Positions 1-8,900 of a stretch of DNA of 12,599 nt are shown here, piece by piece. Source of the stretch: Entamoeba histolytica HM-1:IMSS (taxonomy: Eukaryota; Evosea; Mastigamoebida; Endamoebidae); contig NW_001915067.1 of the NCBI RefSeq assembly GCF_000208925.1, forward strand, positions 1 through 12,599. Reading direction: 5' to 3'. Both the position numbers and the translations under genes were made by a program. The notes beneath the pieces are model-generated. The model ran no database searches and was not told the DNA's origin. It saw only the letters and a program-made list of their open reading frames with translations. Every line of letters starts with the position of its first letter. The first letter of the stretch is position 1.

Positions 1-66
1 TTTCTTTCCATTTGATTCTATTTTCTTTACTCTTGCTGTTATTTTATTTAGTTCATCTTTTATCAT
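1..66 (-). CDS. Possible 5' end of a coding sequence, cut by the window edge
   Basis: On the minus strand an ATG at 66-64 opens a frame of 22 codons that runs off the window edge. The peptide starts MIKDELNKITARVKK and looks helical and charged, as a coiled-coil protein would. An in-frame TGA lies two codons upstream, so if the frame is real this ATG or a later one is the start. I see no GAAC box or good TATTTAAA box upstream, and a 22-codon opening can arise by chance. The bases encoding its last residues (ESNG) resemble a stretch of the neighbouring TLDc gene (TTCCATTTGATTCTA near 828), hinting at a related paralogue, but the match is too short to rely on. Confidence 0.2.
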   Translation of the reverse strand, partial: MIKDELNKITARVKKIESNGKK

Positions 67-567
67 TTGTCATTTCTTGTTTATTCATGTTTGTTGTATA
101 TTTTATTATTCTTTATTCTTTATTTTATGTTGTGTTATTCTTATTTATCTTTCTTATTATGTTTTGTTTATTATTGTTTAAATAGAAAATAAGAATAAGA
201 ATAAAATAAATAATAAGAAATAATAACATAAATATGTTGATGTATTTTATCATTTCTTTATTTGTTTATTCTTATTTCTATTATCTTATTCATTTGATTC
301 ATAATGAATTAATTAATGAAATAATACAAATAAATTGTTTATTCATTTTATCTTATTTCTATTTCATTCTTATTTCTTTTATTATTTATTAAAAACACTA
401 TCATTGGGTGTGAATATTTCAAATGAAATAAAATAAATCAACATTGAATTATGTCCATTTTTAATTTACCATTTCATTCATTGGCAGATGAATGAAATGG
501 CTGTTCATATTCTTCATTGATTTGTTTTTATTCTTTTTTAGTTCATTTTCAATTAATCAAGATTGAA
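67..567. other. AT-rich intergenic DNA with T-rich/A-rich strand switches
   Basis: No gene is seen. The + strand is T-rich to about 180, then about 55 bases are almost purely purine plus T (repeated AATAAGAATAAG), and then it is T-rich again from about 240. The purine block and its flanks are rough reverse complements (for example ATAAGAAT against ATTCTTAT), so the segment could fold imperfectly. The last part, before 568, is the 3' flank of the minus-strand TLDc gene. On the minus strand it contains TTAATTG just past the stop (551-556), which fits the Entamoeba polyadenylation motif TA(A/T)TT. Confidence 0.5.
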
Positions 568-2022
568 TCATTTCATTTCAATTACTATGATTCGTTTTGT
601 TGTGAAACGATTTGGCCATTCTTTTCCACAAAGTGCATTTGATATTCCTTCATATTCAAATGAATATTGCTCACACCATGATTCTGTTTTATTATTTTCT
701 TTATAAACATAAATATCACAAAAATATCCACCTAATCCAAATGCAAACAACCAATCATACGATTGATTGTCTAACCAAAATGCATGTTGTGGTTGTTTAA
801 TATCAAATTTCATCATTCCTTTCATTCTTCCATTTGATTCTAATGAAAATACAAATGATTTTGAATCATTTATATAACCATCAACTTCATCAATTTTCTC
901 ATTAACATATCCTCCAAATTTATTTCCTTCTTCATCTTCAATAATAATTATTATATGTTCTTTATTCATTATTCTTTGATCAAATACTGATGTATTTTTA
1001 TTCCAATCATCAATATCTGAATCAAATAGTATATTTCCTACTTTTCTATTTGTCCATTTTTCTATTTGATGAATTTCTTCTTTTCTTTTTCTTTCTTCTT
1101 CTTGTCTTTTTCTTTCTTCTTCTTGTCTTTTTCTTTCTTCTTCTTTTCTTTTTCTTTCTTCTTGTTTCTTTTCAATCTCACTCTTAATTTTTTTAAACCT
1201 TGCATCTTTTTCTTGGTTTATTTTTTGTAATCTTTCTTTTTCTTTTTCTTCCTCTTGTCTCTTCCTTTCTTCTTCTTGCTCTTTTATCTTCCTCTCGTAT
1301 TCTTGTATCTTCTTCTCTTGCTCTTGTATCTTTTTGTCTTGTTCTTCTTTTTGTTTCTTTCTTTCTTCTTCTTGCTCTTGTATCTTCCTCTCGTATTCTT
1401 GTATCTTCTTCTCTTGCTCTTGTTTCTTTCTTTCCTCTTCTTCCTCTTGTCTTTTTCTTTCCTCTTCTTCCTCTTGTTGTCTTCTCTCTTCTTCTTCTTG
1501 CTGTTGTCTTCTCTCTTCTTCTTCTCTCTTCTTTATTTCTAAATAATCACTGTAATACTTTTCCCATTCTTCTTTCTTCTTATTAAATTCTGCTGTGATT
1601 TTATCTGTTTCTTTTGGTTTTCTGAATATTTTGTCTTTCATTTTCATTTCTTCAATTGAAATGATTTTGTCTATTACTTCATTCCGTGATTTACTTAATG
1701 TTTTTTCATCATTATTACATTCTTCTATGATTCTTGACATTTGTTTCTTCATTATTTCTATTTGGTTGATTGTTTCTTGACTTTTCTCTATCACTAGTTT
1801 TCTTCTTCTTTCTGTTTCATCAATCCTATCAAATATTCCTTCTCCTCTTTTAATAGCTTCTGAATATGTTTCATTATCTTTTATTTTAAATACTTCATTT
1901 TTAATACTTTCTAAATAATATTGATAATTCTTAGTAGTATCATTAATTGATTGTTGAATGTTTGGAAGTGTTTCTACTACTTCTTTAATTATTTGATTAT
2001 TCTTGTTTATTAACTCTTCCAT
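568..2022 (-). CDS. Coiled-coil protein with C-terminal TLDc domain
   Basis: This is an intact 484-residue protein. Residues 1-145 are helical with moderate charge. Residues about 145-325 are an extreme Glu/Arg/Lys/Gln coiled coil made of EEERKRQ-type heptads, with a longer unit (KKIQEYERKI) present twice. Residues about 329-484 read as a TLDc domain of the kind amplified in Entamoeba: it opens GNILFDSDIDDW, has a central VFSLESNGR strand, then SFEYEGISNALCGK, and ends KRIIVIEMK. TLDc proteins elsewhere (OXR1, NCOA7) act in oxidative-stress protection and bind the V-ATPase; the role of the amoebal ones is unknown. No signal peptide or membrane segment is visible, so it is probably cytosolic. 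The ATG is supported by a TATA/GAAC promoter 23-50 bases upstream. I am confident of domain and frame, not of function. Confidence 0.9.
   Translation of the reverse strand: MEELINKNNQIIKEVVETLPNIQQSINDTTKNYQYYLESIKNEVFKIKDNETYSEAIKRGEGIFDRIDETERRRKLVIEKSQETINQIEIMKKQMSRIIEECNNDEKTLSKSRNEVIDKIISIEEMKMKDKIFRKPKETDKITAEFNKKKEEWEKYYSDYLEIKKREEEERRQQQEEEERRQQEEEEERKRQEEEEERKKQEQEKKIQEYERKIQEQEEERKKQKEEQDKKIQEQEKKIQEYERKIKEQEEERKRQEEEKEKERLQKINQEKDARFKKIKSEIEKKQEERKRKEEERKRQEEERKRQEEERKRKEEIHQIEKWTNRKVGNILFDSDIDDWNKNTSVFDQRIMNKEHIIIIIEDEEGNKFGGYVNEKIDEVDGYINDSKSFVFSLESNGRMKGMMKFDIKQPQHAFWLDNQSYDWLFAFGLGGYFCDIYVYKENNKTESWCEQYSFEYEGISNALCGKEWPNRFTTKRIIVIEMK
1077..1165 (-). repeat. 21-base tandem repeats coding for EEERKRQ heptads
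   Basis: About four tandem copies of a 21-base unit (TCTTGTCTTTTTCTTTCTTCT on +, one base over twenty and imperfect in the outer copies) encode successive EEERKRQ / EEERKRK heptads. With the similar block at about 1425-1530 this makes a long polypyrimidine (+) / polypurine (minus) tract. Copy number may vary between strains because the unit is a multiple of three. Confidence 0.75.
1265..1423 (-). repeat. 96-base duplication inside the coiled-coil coding region
   Basis: The stretches 1265-1327 and 1361-1423 are the same 63 bases with one mismatch seen, offset by 96 bases (32 codons), so the reading frame is kept. They encode the repeated KIQEYERKI / EQEEERK portion of the coiled coil. Near-identity at the DNA level, in a region where synonymous drift would be free, points to a recent duplication or to gene conversion. 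Confidence 0.85.
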
Positions 2023-2044
2023 TTTAATTTGATTTGATATTTAT

Positions 2045-2072
2045 AAGTTCAAAATATGGATGTTTAAATAGT
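2045..2072 (-). promoter_or_regulatory. Entamoeba core promoter of the TLDc gene
   Basis: Read on the minus strand, ACTATTTAAAC (2072-2062) matches the Entamoeba TATA-type consensus GTATTTAAA(G/C). It is followed by TTTTGAACTT (2054-2045), a GAAC box. About 30 bases below the TATA box comes ATAAATATCAAATC, where transcription would start, and then the ATG at 2022. The implied 5' UTR is only some 10-20 bases, as is usual in Entamoeba. Confidence 0.75.
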
Positions 2073-2153
2073 TAGTCCACGTTATAAACACATCAAGTCA
2101 ATCATTATTTTTAGCATTATTCTATTTTTACAAACACTATTTTTATCATTTTT

Positions 2154-2215
2154 ACAATAACAATAATAATATAATAATATTAATAATATAATAATAATAA
2201 AATTATAATATTGTT
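2154..2215. repeat. AAT/ATA trinucleotide microsatellite
   Basis: The stretch consists of repeated AAT/ATA units (CAATAATAATATAATAATAT and onward). It begins AACAATAAT and ends AATATTGTT, so the block is also roughly palindromic. It is non-coding, about 130 bases upstream of the TLDc start. Confidence 0.7.
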
Positions 2216-2722
2216 ATTTTCTATAATTAGCTTATTTTATTTTTAGTATTTTTTTTTAAAATAACAAAAAAAAAAGAAGAAAAGAAAATTCAATTTTGTT
2301 TTATTTTTATTATTTCATCGTTTGTGATTTGAATTTTCATGTTTTATCAACAATAATTTTAATCAAATTAATTTAATAAAGATAATAAATGATAAAGAAA
2401 TAAAGATAATAAAATAAGAATAAGAAATAAAAGAGAAAAGAAAAGAAATAATTATTATAAATACACATGGAATAAAAGAAATCAAAAGAAAATCAAATAA
2501 AAAATAGAATTACATTAAATAACATACTAGAAGAAATAATCATTATTTAAATGGGGAAATACTTGATATGATAAAATATCAATATTTTAAATATTTATTT
2601 TTATTTAATGAAGATGAAATAATAAATAATTTAATCATATTTCATCTTTTATTTTGATTATTTAACAACATTATCATCATTCATTCTAATTGATAATTTA
2701 TGAATAAAAATATAATCATTGT

Positions 2723-2826
2723 GACTAAATAAAAAAATAAATAATTGTTGAATGGAAATTAAAAATTGTAATAATAAATATATTTTAAAAATATGTAAAA
2801 TTATTTATTCATTTTTTTATTCAATC
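2723..2826. repeat. Imperfect inverted repeat, about 22-27 base arms
   Basis: The left arm is GACTAAATAAAAAAATAAAT (2723-2742, continuing AAT). The right arm (2800-2826), read on the minus strand, begins GATTGAATAAAAAAATGAAT and ends AAATAAT. They match except for small gaps and substitutions, with a spacer of about 55 bases. This could be a small non-autonomous element or simply chance in AT-rich DNA. Confidence 0.35.
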
Positions 2827-3123
2827 ATAACATTACAAAATTTATTTTTAATGATGTTTGTATTTCAAACCATTAAACAAAAACAAACTGTTATGTTAAA
2901 TTGTCGATAAATTTATTCATTTATTTTTAAATATTTTCTATTTCCTTTAATTTAAAAATACATTTGTATGTAAAAATTAAATAAAAACAATATTAATAGA
3001 AAATTATCTTAAAATAAAATAATTAAAATAATGTTTATTTAAAATTCGATAAAATATTTTGTTATTTTTCATTTAAATAAAATATATTGTGAAGAATATT
3101 TCACAAAAAAAAAAACGAAGAAG

Positions 3124-3180
3124 TGAAGTTATTTGTTTCAAATGAAAATGAAATGTTTTTTTTAATAATAAATAACTTCA
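3124..3180. repeat. Perfect 11-base inverted repeat (hairpin)
   Basis: TGAAGTTATTT (3124-3134) is matched by AAATAACTTCA (3170-3180) with a loop of about 35 bases. The arm sequence TGAAGTTATT recurs at the end of the LINE tail (9351-9360). Confidence 0.6.
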
Positions 3181-3294
3181 ATTCATCAATTTGATAAATA
3201 ATTATCATGTTTAATTACTTTAAAATAACTATCAATTAACAACAATCACTGAATATTAAATAATTTAAATTACTTATCCTTTGAAATATAAGTA

Positions 3295-4234
3295 ATGGAA
3301 AATATATTTTGTAAATTTAAAATGAAGAAGAGTAGTTTGAAAGAAAACAATGATGCAAAATCAGAAACTAAAGAAACAAAATGAACATAAAAAGAATGTG
3401 ATGAAAGAGATATATTTATTATTGATACACTCATGTTACAAGACAAAGAAAGAATGGAAAAGAATGTATCTGAATAAATAATTGATTATATATAAAAATA
3501 TAAAAAGAACATCAAAAATTAATAATGTTTTGAATTTCAACTAATGTTTTCATAAAACAATATAACAATGAATAAATAATTTTGAATATATTTTCCAATA
3601 TCAGCCATTTGGAGATACGTTTGTATCGTGTGAATTAAATGTTATTGTTATATTCATAAAGAAGTTCACGAAGAAAAGAAGAAAACAAAAGTAGATAAAT
3701 AACAACAAAATTATTGAAATTTTTAATGGAATAACTGGAAATAATCAATTTCCAATGAAATTTTATGAGTCAAAAAGTTCATCTTATTATGATAATACAC
3801 AAAGATGAAATGAAATTATAAGGATGTTGACAAGGAAAATTATTATTAACATTAATTAATGTCGAAGAAATGCGAAAAGAGACACTGTTCATCATAGTAT
3901 TACTGAAGAAAAAAGATAAAAAAGAACAAAACATTAAACAAGAAAATAATAACCAAATAAATGAAAATAAAGAAATTACAAAGAAATAAAAGAATAAAAT
4001 ATAGAGAAGAAATTAACTAATGTGATTTGGAAATTGAAAGAACTAAAACTACATAAATCATTCTTCATAAAAAAATCAACAACAACAAGAAAAAAGTGAA
4101 AGAAAGAAATAGAATATAAAATTACCAAAATACTTGTGTTTGTAAAAGAAGGTATTGAATTTACTGACTAAGAAGAACTAGAAAATAACATGTCAAACCT
4201 ATTCATCATAAAGAAGAAACAATCAAAAGGATAA
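3295..4234 (+). pseudogene. Decayed AIG1-family (GIMAP-like) GTPase
   Basis: Ignoring stops, one frame from 3295 to about 3705 reads like an Entamoeba AIG1 GTPase. It has SETKETK (3361-3381), DIFIIDTLMLQDKERM (from 3409), IIDYI and then FPISAIWRYVCIV (3589-3645) with KCYCYI. After a frameshift near 3707 it continues as NGITGNNQFPMKFYESK (from 3725) with YDNT, and after another near 3834 as LINVEEMRK. A C-terminal fragment (KILVFVKEGIEF) reaches a stop at 4232. AIG1 proteins are P-loop GTPases with a coiled C-terminus; Entamoeba has a large family linked to adherence and virulence. Here the P-loop region is reduced to KKSSL, the G3 motif DTPG reads DTLM, and at least ten stops plus several frameshifts interrupt it. 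It cannot be functional. The family assignment comes from memory of the pattern, not from a search. Confidence 0.7.
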
Positions 4235-4640
4235 TAAATATAAATAATGATTGAACATCTTCAGAAAGACGATATTGTTTTATTTCTACTGTATTTTTGA
4301 TGAAATAATTAAAAGCATTAAATAAATTAAATGAATTTTTATTTAAATTTATTTTGAATAATTTAATATAAAATATGATAGTTTATATTTTAAATAAACA
4401 TTAATTTGAATAGAATGAATAATAAATGAAATAATTAATATATGTAAGAAATATGAATGTTAAATAATATTTTATATATTGAAATATTGATTATTTATCA
4501 TTATTCTTTTTATTTCATTTTATTTAAATTGAATTATTCTCATTAATATTCATTTCATTACTTTATTAATATTTATTATTAATTAATTTGAAAATACAAC
4601 AAAGAATCATTCTTTCTTATTTATTTGTTATTTATTTGTT
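4235..4640. other. AT-rich spacer between AIG1 relic and LINE
   Basis: No coding potential is seen. It consists of A/T-rich short repeats (TTTATTTAAAT-like), with a T-rich stretch (TTCTTATTTATTTGTTATTT) immediately before the LINE sequence begins. A T-rich upstream flank is typical of Entamoeba LINE/SINE insertion points. Confidence 0.55.
4609..4619 (+). repeat. Candidate 5' target-site duplication of the LINE
   Basis: ATTCTTTCTTA here resembles ATTCTTTCCTTA at 9358-9369, just past the LINE's A-rich tail. The two differ by one inserted C. They bracket the element, but the word is short and low in complexity. Confidence 0.3.
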
Positions 4641-4645
4641 TATAG

Positions 4646-5925
4646 ATAGAAGGTGGCAAAAAGAAGATACATTACAGGAGACACCACAAAAAATATAAAA
4701 CAAATAACCAAAGAAGAAGAAATTCACATCAACCAAGAAATATAAATGATAGAAGAATGAGTGAAAATAGGTATTATCTGTATTGACAGAAATACATGAA
4801 TAATCACGCTAATCATTACAATAACAATTATAACCATAACTATCACAACATAGATGATACAAATCATTTCACTCATCACTTCATTCATAATCATCGTCAT
4901 AAACACTTTAATAATAATTTCAATAGAAATAAACAATATCAATATAATAGAAATAAATACCATAATAACACACAAAGAAGGTACAAACAATATCAAAATA
5001 AGAAACAAAACAGAAATCAAAGAAAAGAAATGATTGAAATACAAAACCAAGAATATTGGAAAAGACTCTTTGAAGAAGAAATTAAAATATTTACACCACA
5101 AGAAGTAGAAGAAATTAAAAATACCAAGATTAAAGAATATACATCATCAACAATATGGAGAAGATGGTATTTTCTTGCACGAGAAAAAAAAAACAAAAAT
5201 GATTAGAAAGGAAGAAGAAACTATTAGTATGACGATGGAAGAAGATAATAACCAATACAATCTAATTGATATTAATGACAATAAAATATACAATAACTAT
5301 GTAATGAGTATTGAAAATTGAAGATAAAGATGATAAAGGGTTTAATAAAAAGAAGATTGATGATGAAAAGGAGAAAGAAAAGGAGAAAAAGTAAAAGAAT
5401 TAGAAAAAGAGAGTGGAGGAGAATATGAAAGAAAATACAAATACAAGTAAAAAAACATACCATTAATATATTAACAAAAGATATTATATCATTAAAGAAG
5501 AAGCATGAGAAGGATATAAACAAAAAAAAACCAACGAGTGTGATAAAAGTATTCAAATCCCATGCTGAATCTGAGAGGAAAATGTTTGAAGTAAATAATT
5601 TAACACATCAATTAATATTCTTCATGAAAGATAAATTATCTAAATTAGAAAATAAAAGCATACAGGAAGAAAAGAAGAAAATGAGATAAATGACAATATA
5701 ACAGACTCATCTGGAACACAGATTGTGAATGACCTCTCCCCCAATGTGGTAGTAGCTGATGAAATATCATCAAGTGAAGATGATCTTCCAAAAAAAAGAA
5801 AGTTAACGCAGAAATCCATTGAAGAAATGGATATTCAGCATAAGAGGAACACCACATTTGAATTAGACAAGCAAAAAACAATTGAAACAAACAGACAGAG
5901 AAGAAGAAATTTTAACACTTTATAA
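4646..5925 (+). pseudogene. LINE ORF1 relic (basic, probable nucleic-acid-binding protein)
   Basis: The first frame (4646-5206) is very basic and rich in Asn, His, Arg and Gln (EGGKKKIHYRRHHKKY near the start, then NNNYNHNYHN), and then folds into a more ordinary segment around 5035-5170 (EYWKRLFEEEIKIFTPQEVE). It is cut by TGA at 4784. A run of ten A at 5184-5193 moves it to another frame (5199-5321, 40 residues), and further shifts follow near 5317, 5391, 5444 and 5683. The last segment, 5683-5925, is intact and contains PKKRKL, a classic basic nuclear-localisation motif, before it ends RRRNFNTL. EhLINE ORF1 proteins are basic nucleic-acid-binding proteins that accompany the template RNA; that function is inferred here from place and composition. 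The first codon is ATA where ATG would be expected. Without repair only fragments such as 4796-5206 and 5725-5925 are open. Confidence 0.7.
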
Positions 5926-5962
5926 ATGTTTTGTTTTGAAATTATTTGAAAGAAAACATAAA

Positions 5963-8900
5963 ATGTCAACAATAATAAGAGTTAATAGAAAGATTAATAC
6001 ATGAATTTAGAATTAAAGTAAATGGTGTTAATGAATATAAAGAAGTAATAAAGAGTGCATTTAAAATAATAATGAAATTAAAAGAGAAATCAATAGAATA
6101 ATGGAAGAAGAAATAATAAAACATCAATGGAAGATAATGAAATAAAAGAAATAATAAATAAAATACACAAGAAAGAGAAGAAATAGAAGATGATGAAGTA
6201 ATGAAGATAATGAAAATAATGAAAGAAGAAATGAAAGAACAAGAAGATGTACAATTTATTAACTATTATTACAATAAGAAGAAAATACATCAAATAATTA
6301 ATATTATTAATAAAAATGAAATAATAATAAATACATTAGATGATTATTACCACTATATTAAAACTGTAGCTTCCACTATTAACATAATTAATAAAAATAA
6401 ACAAGAAAGAAGTGGAAAGAGAAGTATAGAAAGAATATTGCAGTCAAAAATATGTAGATTAAGAGATTTACTCCATAATAAACAATATATGAAATTAAAA
6501 AGAATAATACATATTAAGAAAAATGATATATCATATTAAAATGAAAACAAATGAACAAATAAACTATTATAAATACCTCAGAAAGATGAAAATAATAGAA
6601 ATAGAAGCAAGAAAGAATAATTTGAAAAGAATAAGATGGAAATATAAAATGATGAAATACGGGAAAAGGCAACATCTAAATAAATCTAAAGAAGATGAAT
6701 ATCCAGATAATATCTCCACTATTAATTTCTGGAAATGAATCTATGAAACTAACACCAATATAGATTTCCTGAATATTAATTTATATGAAATATTAAATGA
6801 GAATAGAATTAATGATAGAATGTCAATAATCACTCCCAATGAATTAGATTGTGATATTAAATTTATTGATAATTTGAAAGTAAAATGAAATTGATAAAAT
6901 ACAAGGATTTTGGATTAAATATTTAGAACAACCAAAGAAGTATTTAATAAAATTACTTAATGAATGGTTAAATAATCCTAATGAAATACCTCTTCATTTT
7001 ATTCAAGGAAGAACAATATTAATATATAAGAAATGAGATAAATTAGACCTACAGAATTACAGACAAATAACTTGTTTAAATTGTCTGTTAAAAGTGTATA
7101 CATCAATATTAAAGATGAAAATAGAAATCCAGCTGATGTTAAATCGAATTGAAAAACAATTATCATTAAATCAAATTGGATGTAAGAAATACACATATGC
7201 ATCAAAAGAAGGATTATTATACAACACTATAATCCAACAATTATTATTAAAGGCTAAATGGAAGTGGGTAGAAACATATTATGACGTCTCCAAAGCATAT
7301 GATAGTATTAACCACCAATGGATTAAACATTGTTTAATATATTTTAACATCCTACTAGTAGTAATTAATAGTATATTATATATATTAAATAATACACAAC
7401 TTAATTTATATTACAATCAAGAAAGTGTAGGTATAATTAATGTAGAAAAAGGAATAATACAAGGTGACAGCCTATCTCCACTTTTATTTGTATTATCTAT
7501 TGATGTATTATCTAAACAATTAGATAAACAAATAAGCAAATTAAATATTAAAATAAATGGAGAAGAAAAACAAGTCCAGTTAAACAATATATTATATAAT
7601 GATGAATTAAAGATAACGACTAATAGCCTCATTGAAATGGAAAAAGCACACAAATTAACTAAAGAAATATTTAATGCAATAGGATTAAAAATTAATGTAG
7701 AAAAGAGTGGGATAATGACTAATATTAATAGTCAAATAAATGGTGAATTAGCTGAGCTACCAAGAGTAACTAATGATAATCCTTATAAATATCTTGGTAT
7801 TGAAATATGAGATAAAGTAAATATTAATAAATATTGTACAAGAATATTAAATGATGTATCTTCTATTTTATCATCATTAAACACTATGAAGTACAGCAGT
7901 CTTAATACAATAAGAAAGATTAATAATGATATAATCTCCAAATTAAGATATGGATTTTGTATTGTCCCATGGAAACTATGAGAGTTGGAGAAGATAGATA
8001 AACAAATAAGAAAATCATTAATTCACCTCCAATTATACAGTAGAAATATCCCAAAAAGTAGATTATATGTTAAAAAAATGAATTGGGAATAGGACTAATG
8101 TCAGCAAGAGATGAATGCGCTAAAGAATTATTAAGAATATATTTAAAATATAAATATCAAACATATGAATATGAGAAATGATAGAAACAATAAAAGAAAA
8201 TCCAAATGGAATAATTAAAAGAATGAATAAAGCATTTGGTAAGAAGATTAATTTTAATGAATTAATGAATGTAATAGAATTAAATGAAAGAAAGCACAAT
8301 GTAAAGGAAGTATTTGAATGGGTAAATAATGAATTAAATGATAGATATTTAAGTGAATGGAAAGAAAAGAAATGTGGTGAATATATAAGATGTGCAAATG
8401 GCACTTTCAATGATAAGAAATTAACAGTAGCCACATGGAGGTCATTAAACATAAAAAGAAATGCATTCCTCCAAATAGTAATGATGCAAGAAGGAGTAAC
8501 TATGACAGGAAATATTAAATCAAAAATACTCCAAAATGATGCTTTAAAATATTGCAAACATTGTCATAACACAATTGTATCTATTATTCATATATTGTTA
8601 GGATGTCCTGTAATGAAAAAGAATCAAATATCAAAACATGATTATGTATGTAAACAGATATTTAAACATTTATTAATTACACATTTTAATGAATTTGATG
8701 CAATTGATTTTAATAATACTCAAAATGTATTAATAATGATAAAATGGTCATAACTTACAATAAAGATTTATTTGTTAGTGACAATTCTTTCCATGATAGA
8801 AGACAAGATATATAATATCAAAATATTACAGAAAAGAAATGATATATTATAGATGTTGTTATATGTCAAGATAATAATTTAGAAATAAATTATATTCATA

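Larger units (their letters stand above)
2216..3290. other. AT-rich intergenic DNA, no gene seen
   Basis: Every frame is broken by frequent stops, and I could not recover a protein family in any frame. The content is homopolymer A/T runs, short hairpins (for example AAGATGAAAT at 2611-2620 against ATTTCATCTT at 2639-2648), and a longer imperfect inverted pair at 2723-2826. The distal part (about 3100-3290) may hold the regulatory region of the ancestral AIG1 gene, but no clear TATA/GAAC/initiator set is left. Confidence 0.55.

Noticed and set aside
180..240. CRISPR-like spaced repeats (AATAAGAATAAG)
   Set aside because: The units are short, contiguous and simple, with no unique spacers; it is low-complexity DNA of a eukaryote.
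1200..1586. Several + strand open frames of Leu/Ser/Phe-rich protein within 990-1780
   Set aside because: They are the complement of the purine-rich coiled-coil codons of the TLDc gene; the absence of stops is a by-product of its composition.
2023..3290. Possible second TLDc or AIG1 gene, or a tRNA array, in the AT-rich gap
   Set aside because: No frame gave recognisable motifs and no cloverleaf with a plausible A/B box was seen. Only microsatellite-like repeats and hairpins remain.
4724..5556. Minus-strand frames 4724-5101 and 5272-5556 coding Ile/Phe-rich peptides
   Set aside because: They are opposite the basic, A-rich ORF1 relic of the LINE. The apparent hydrophobic proteins are shadows of Asn/Lys/Glu codons.
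8120..8557. Minus-strand 145-codon frame
   Set aside because: It is antisense to the LINE ORF2 segment carrying the CCHC approach region, which has clear family motifs on +.
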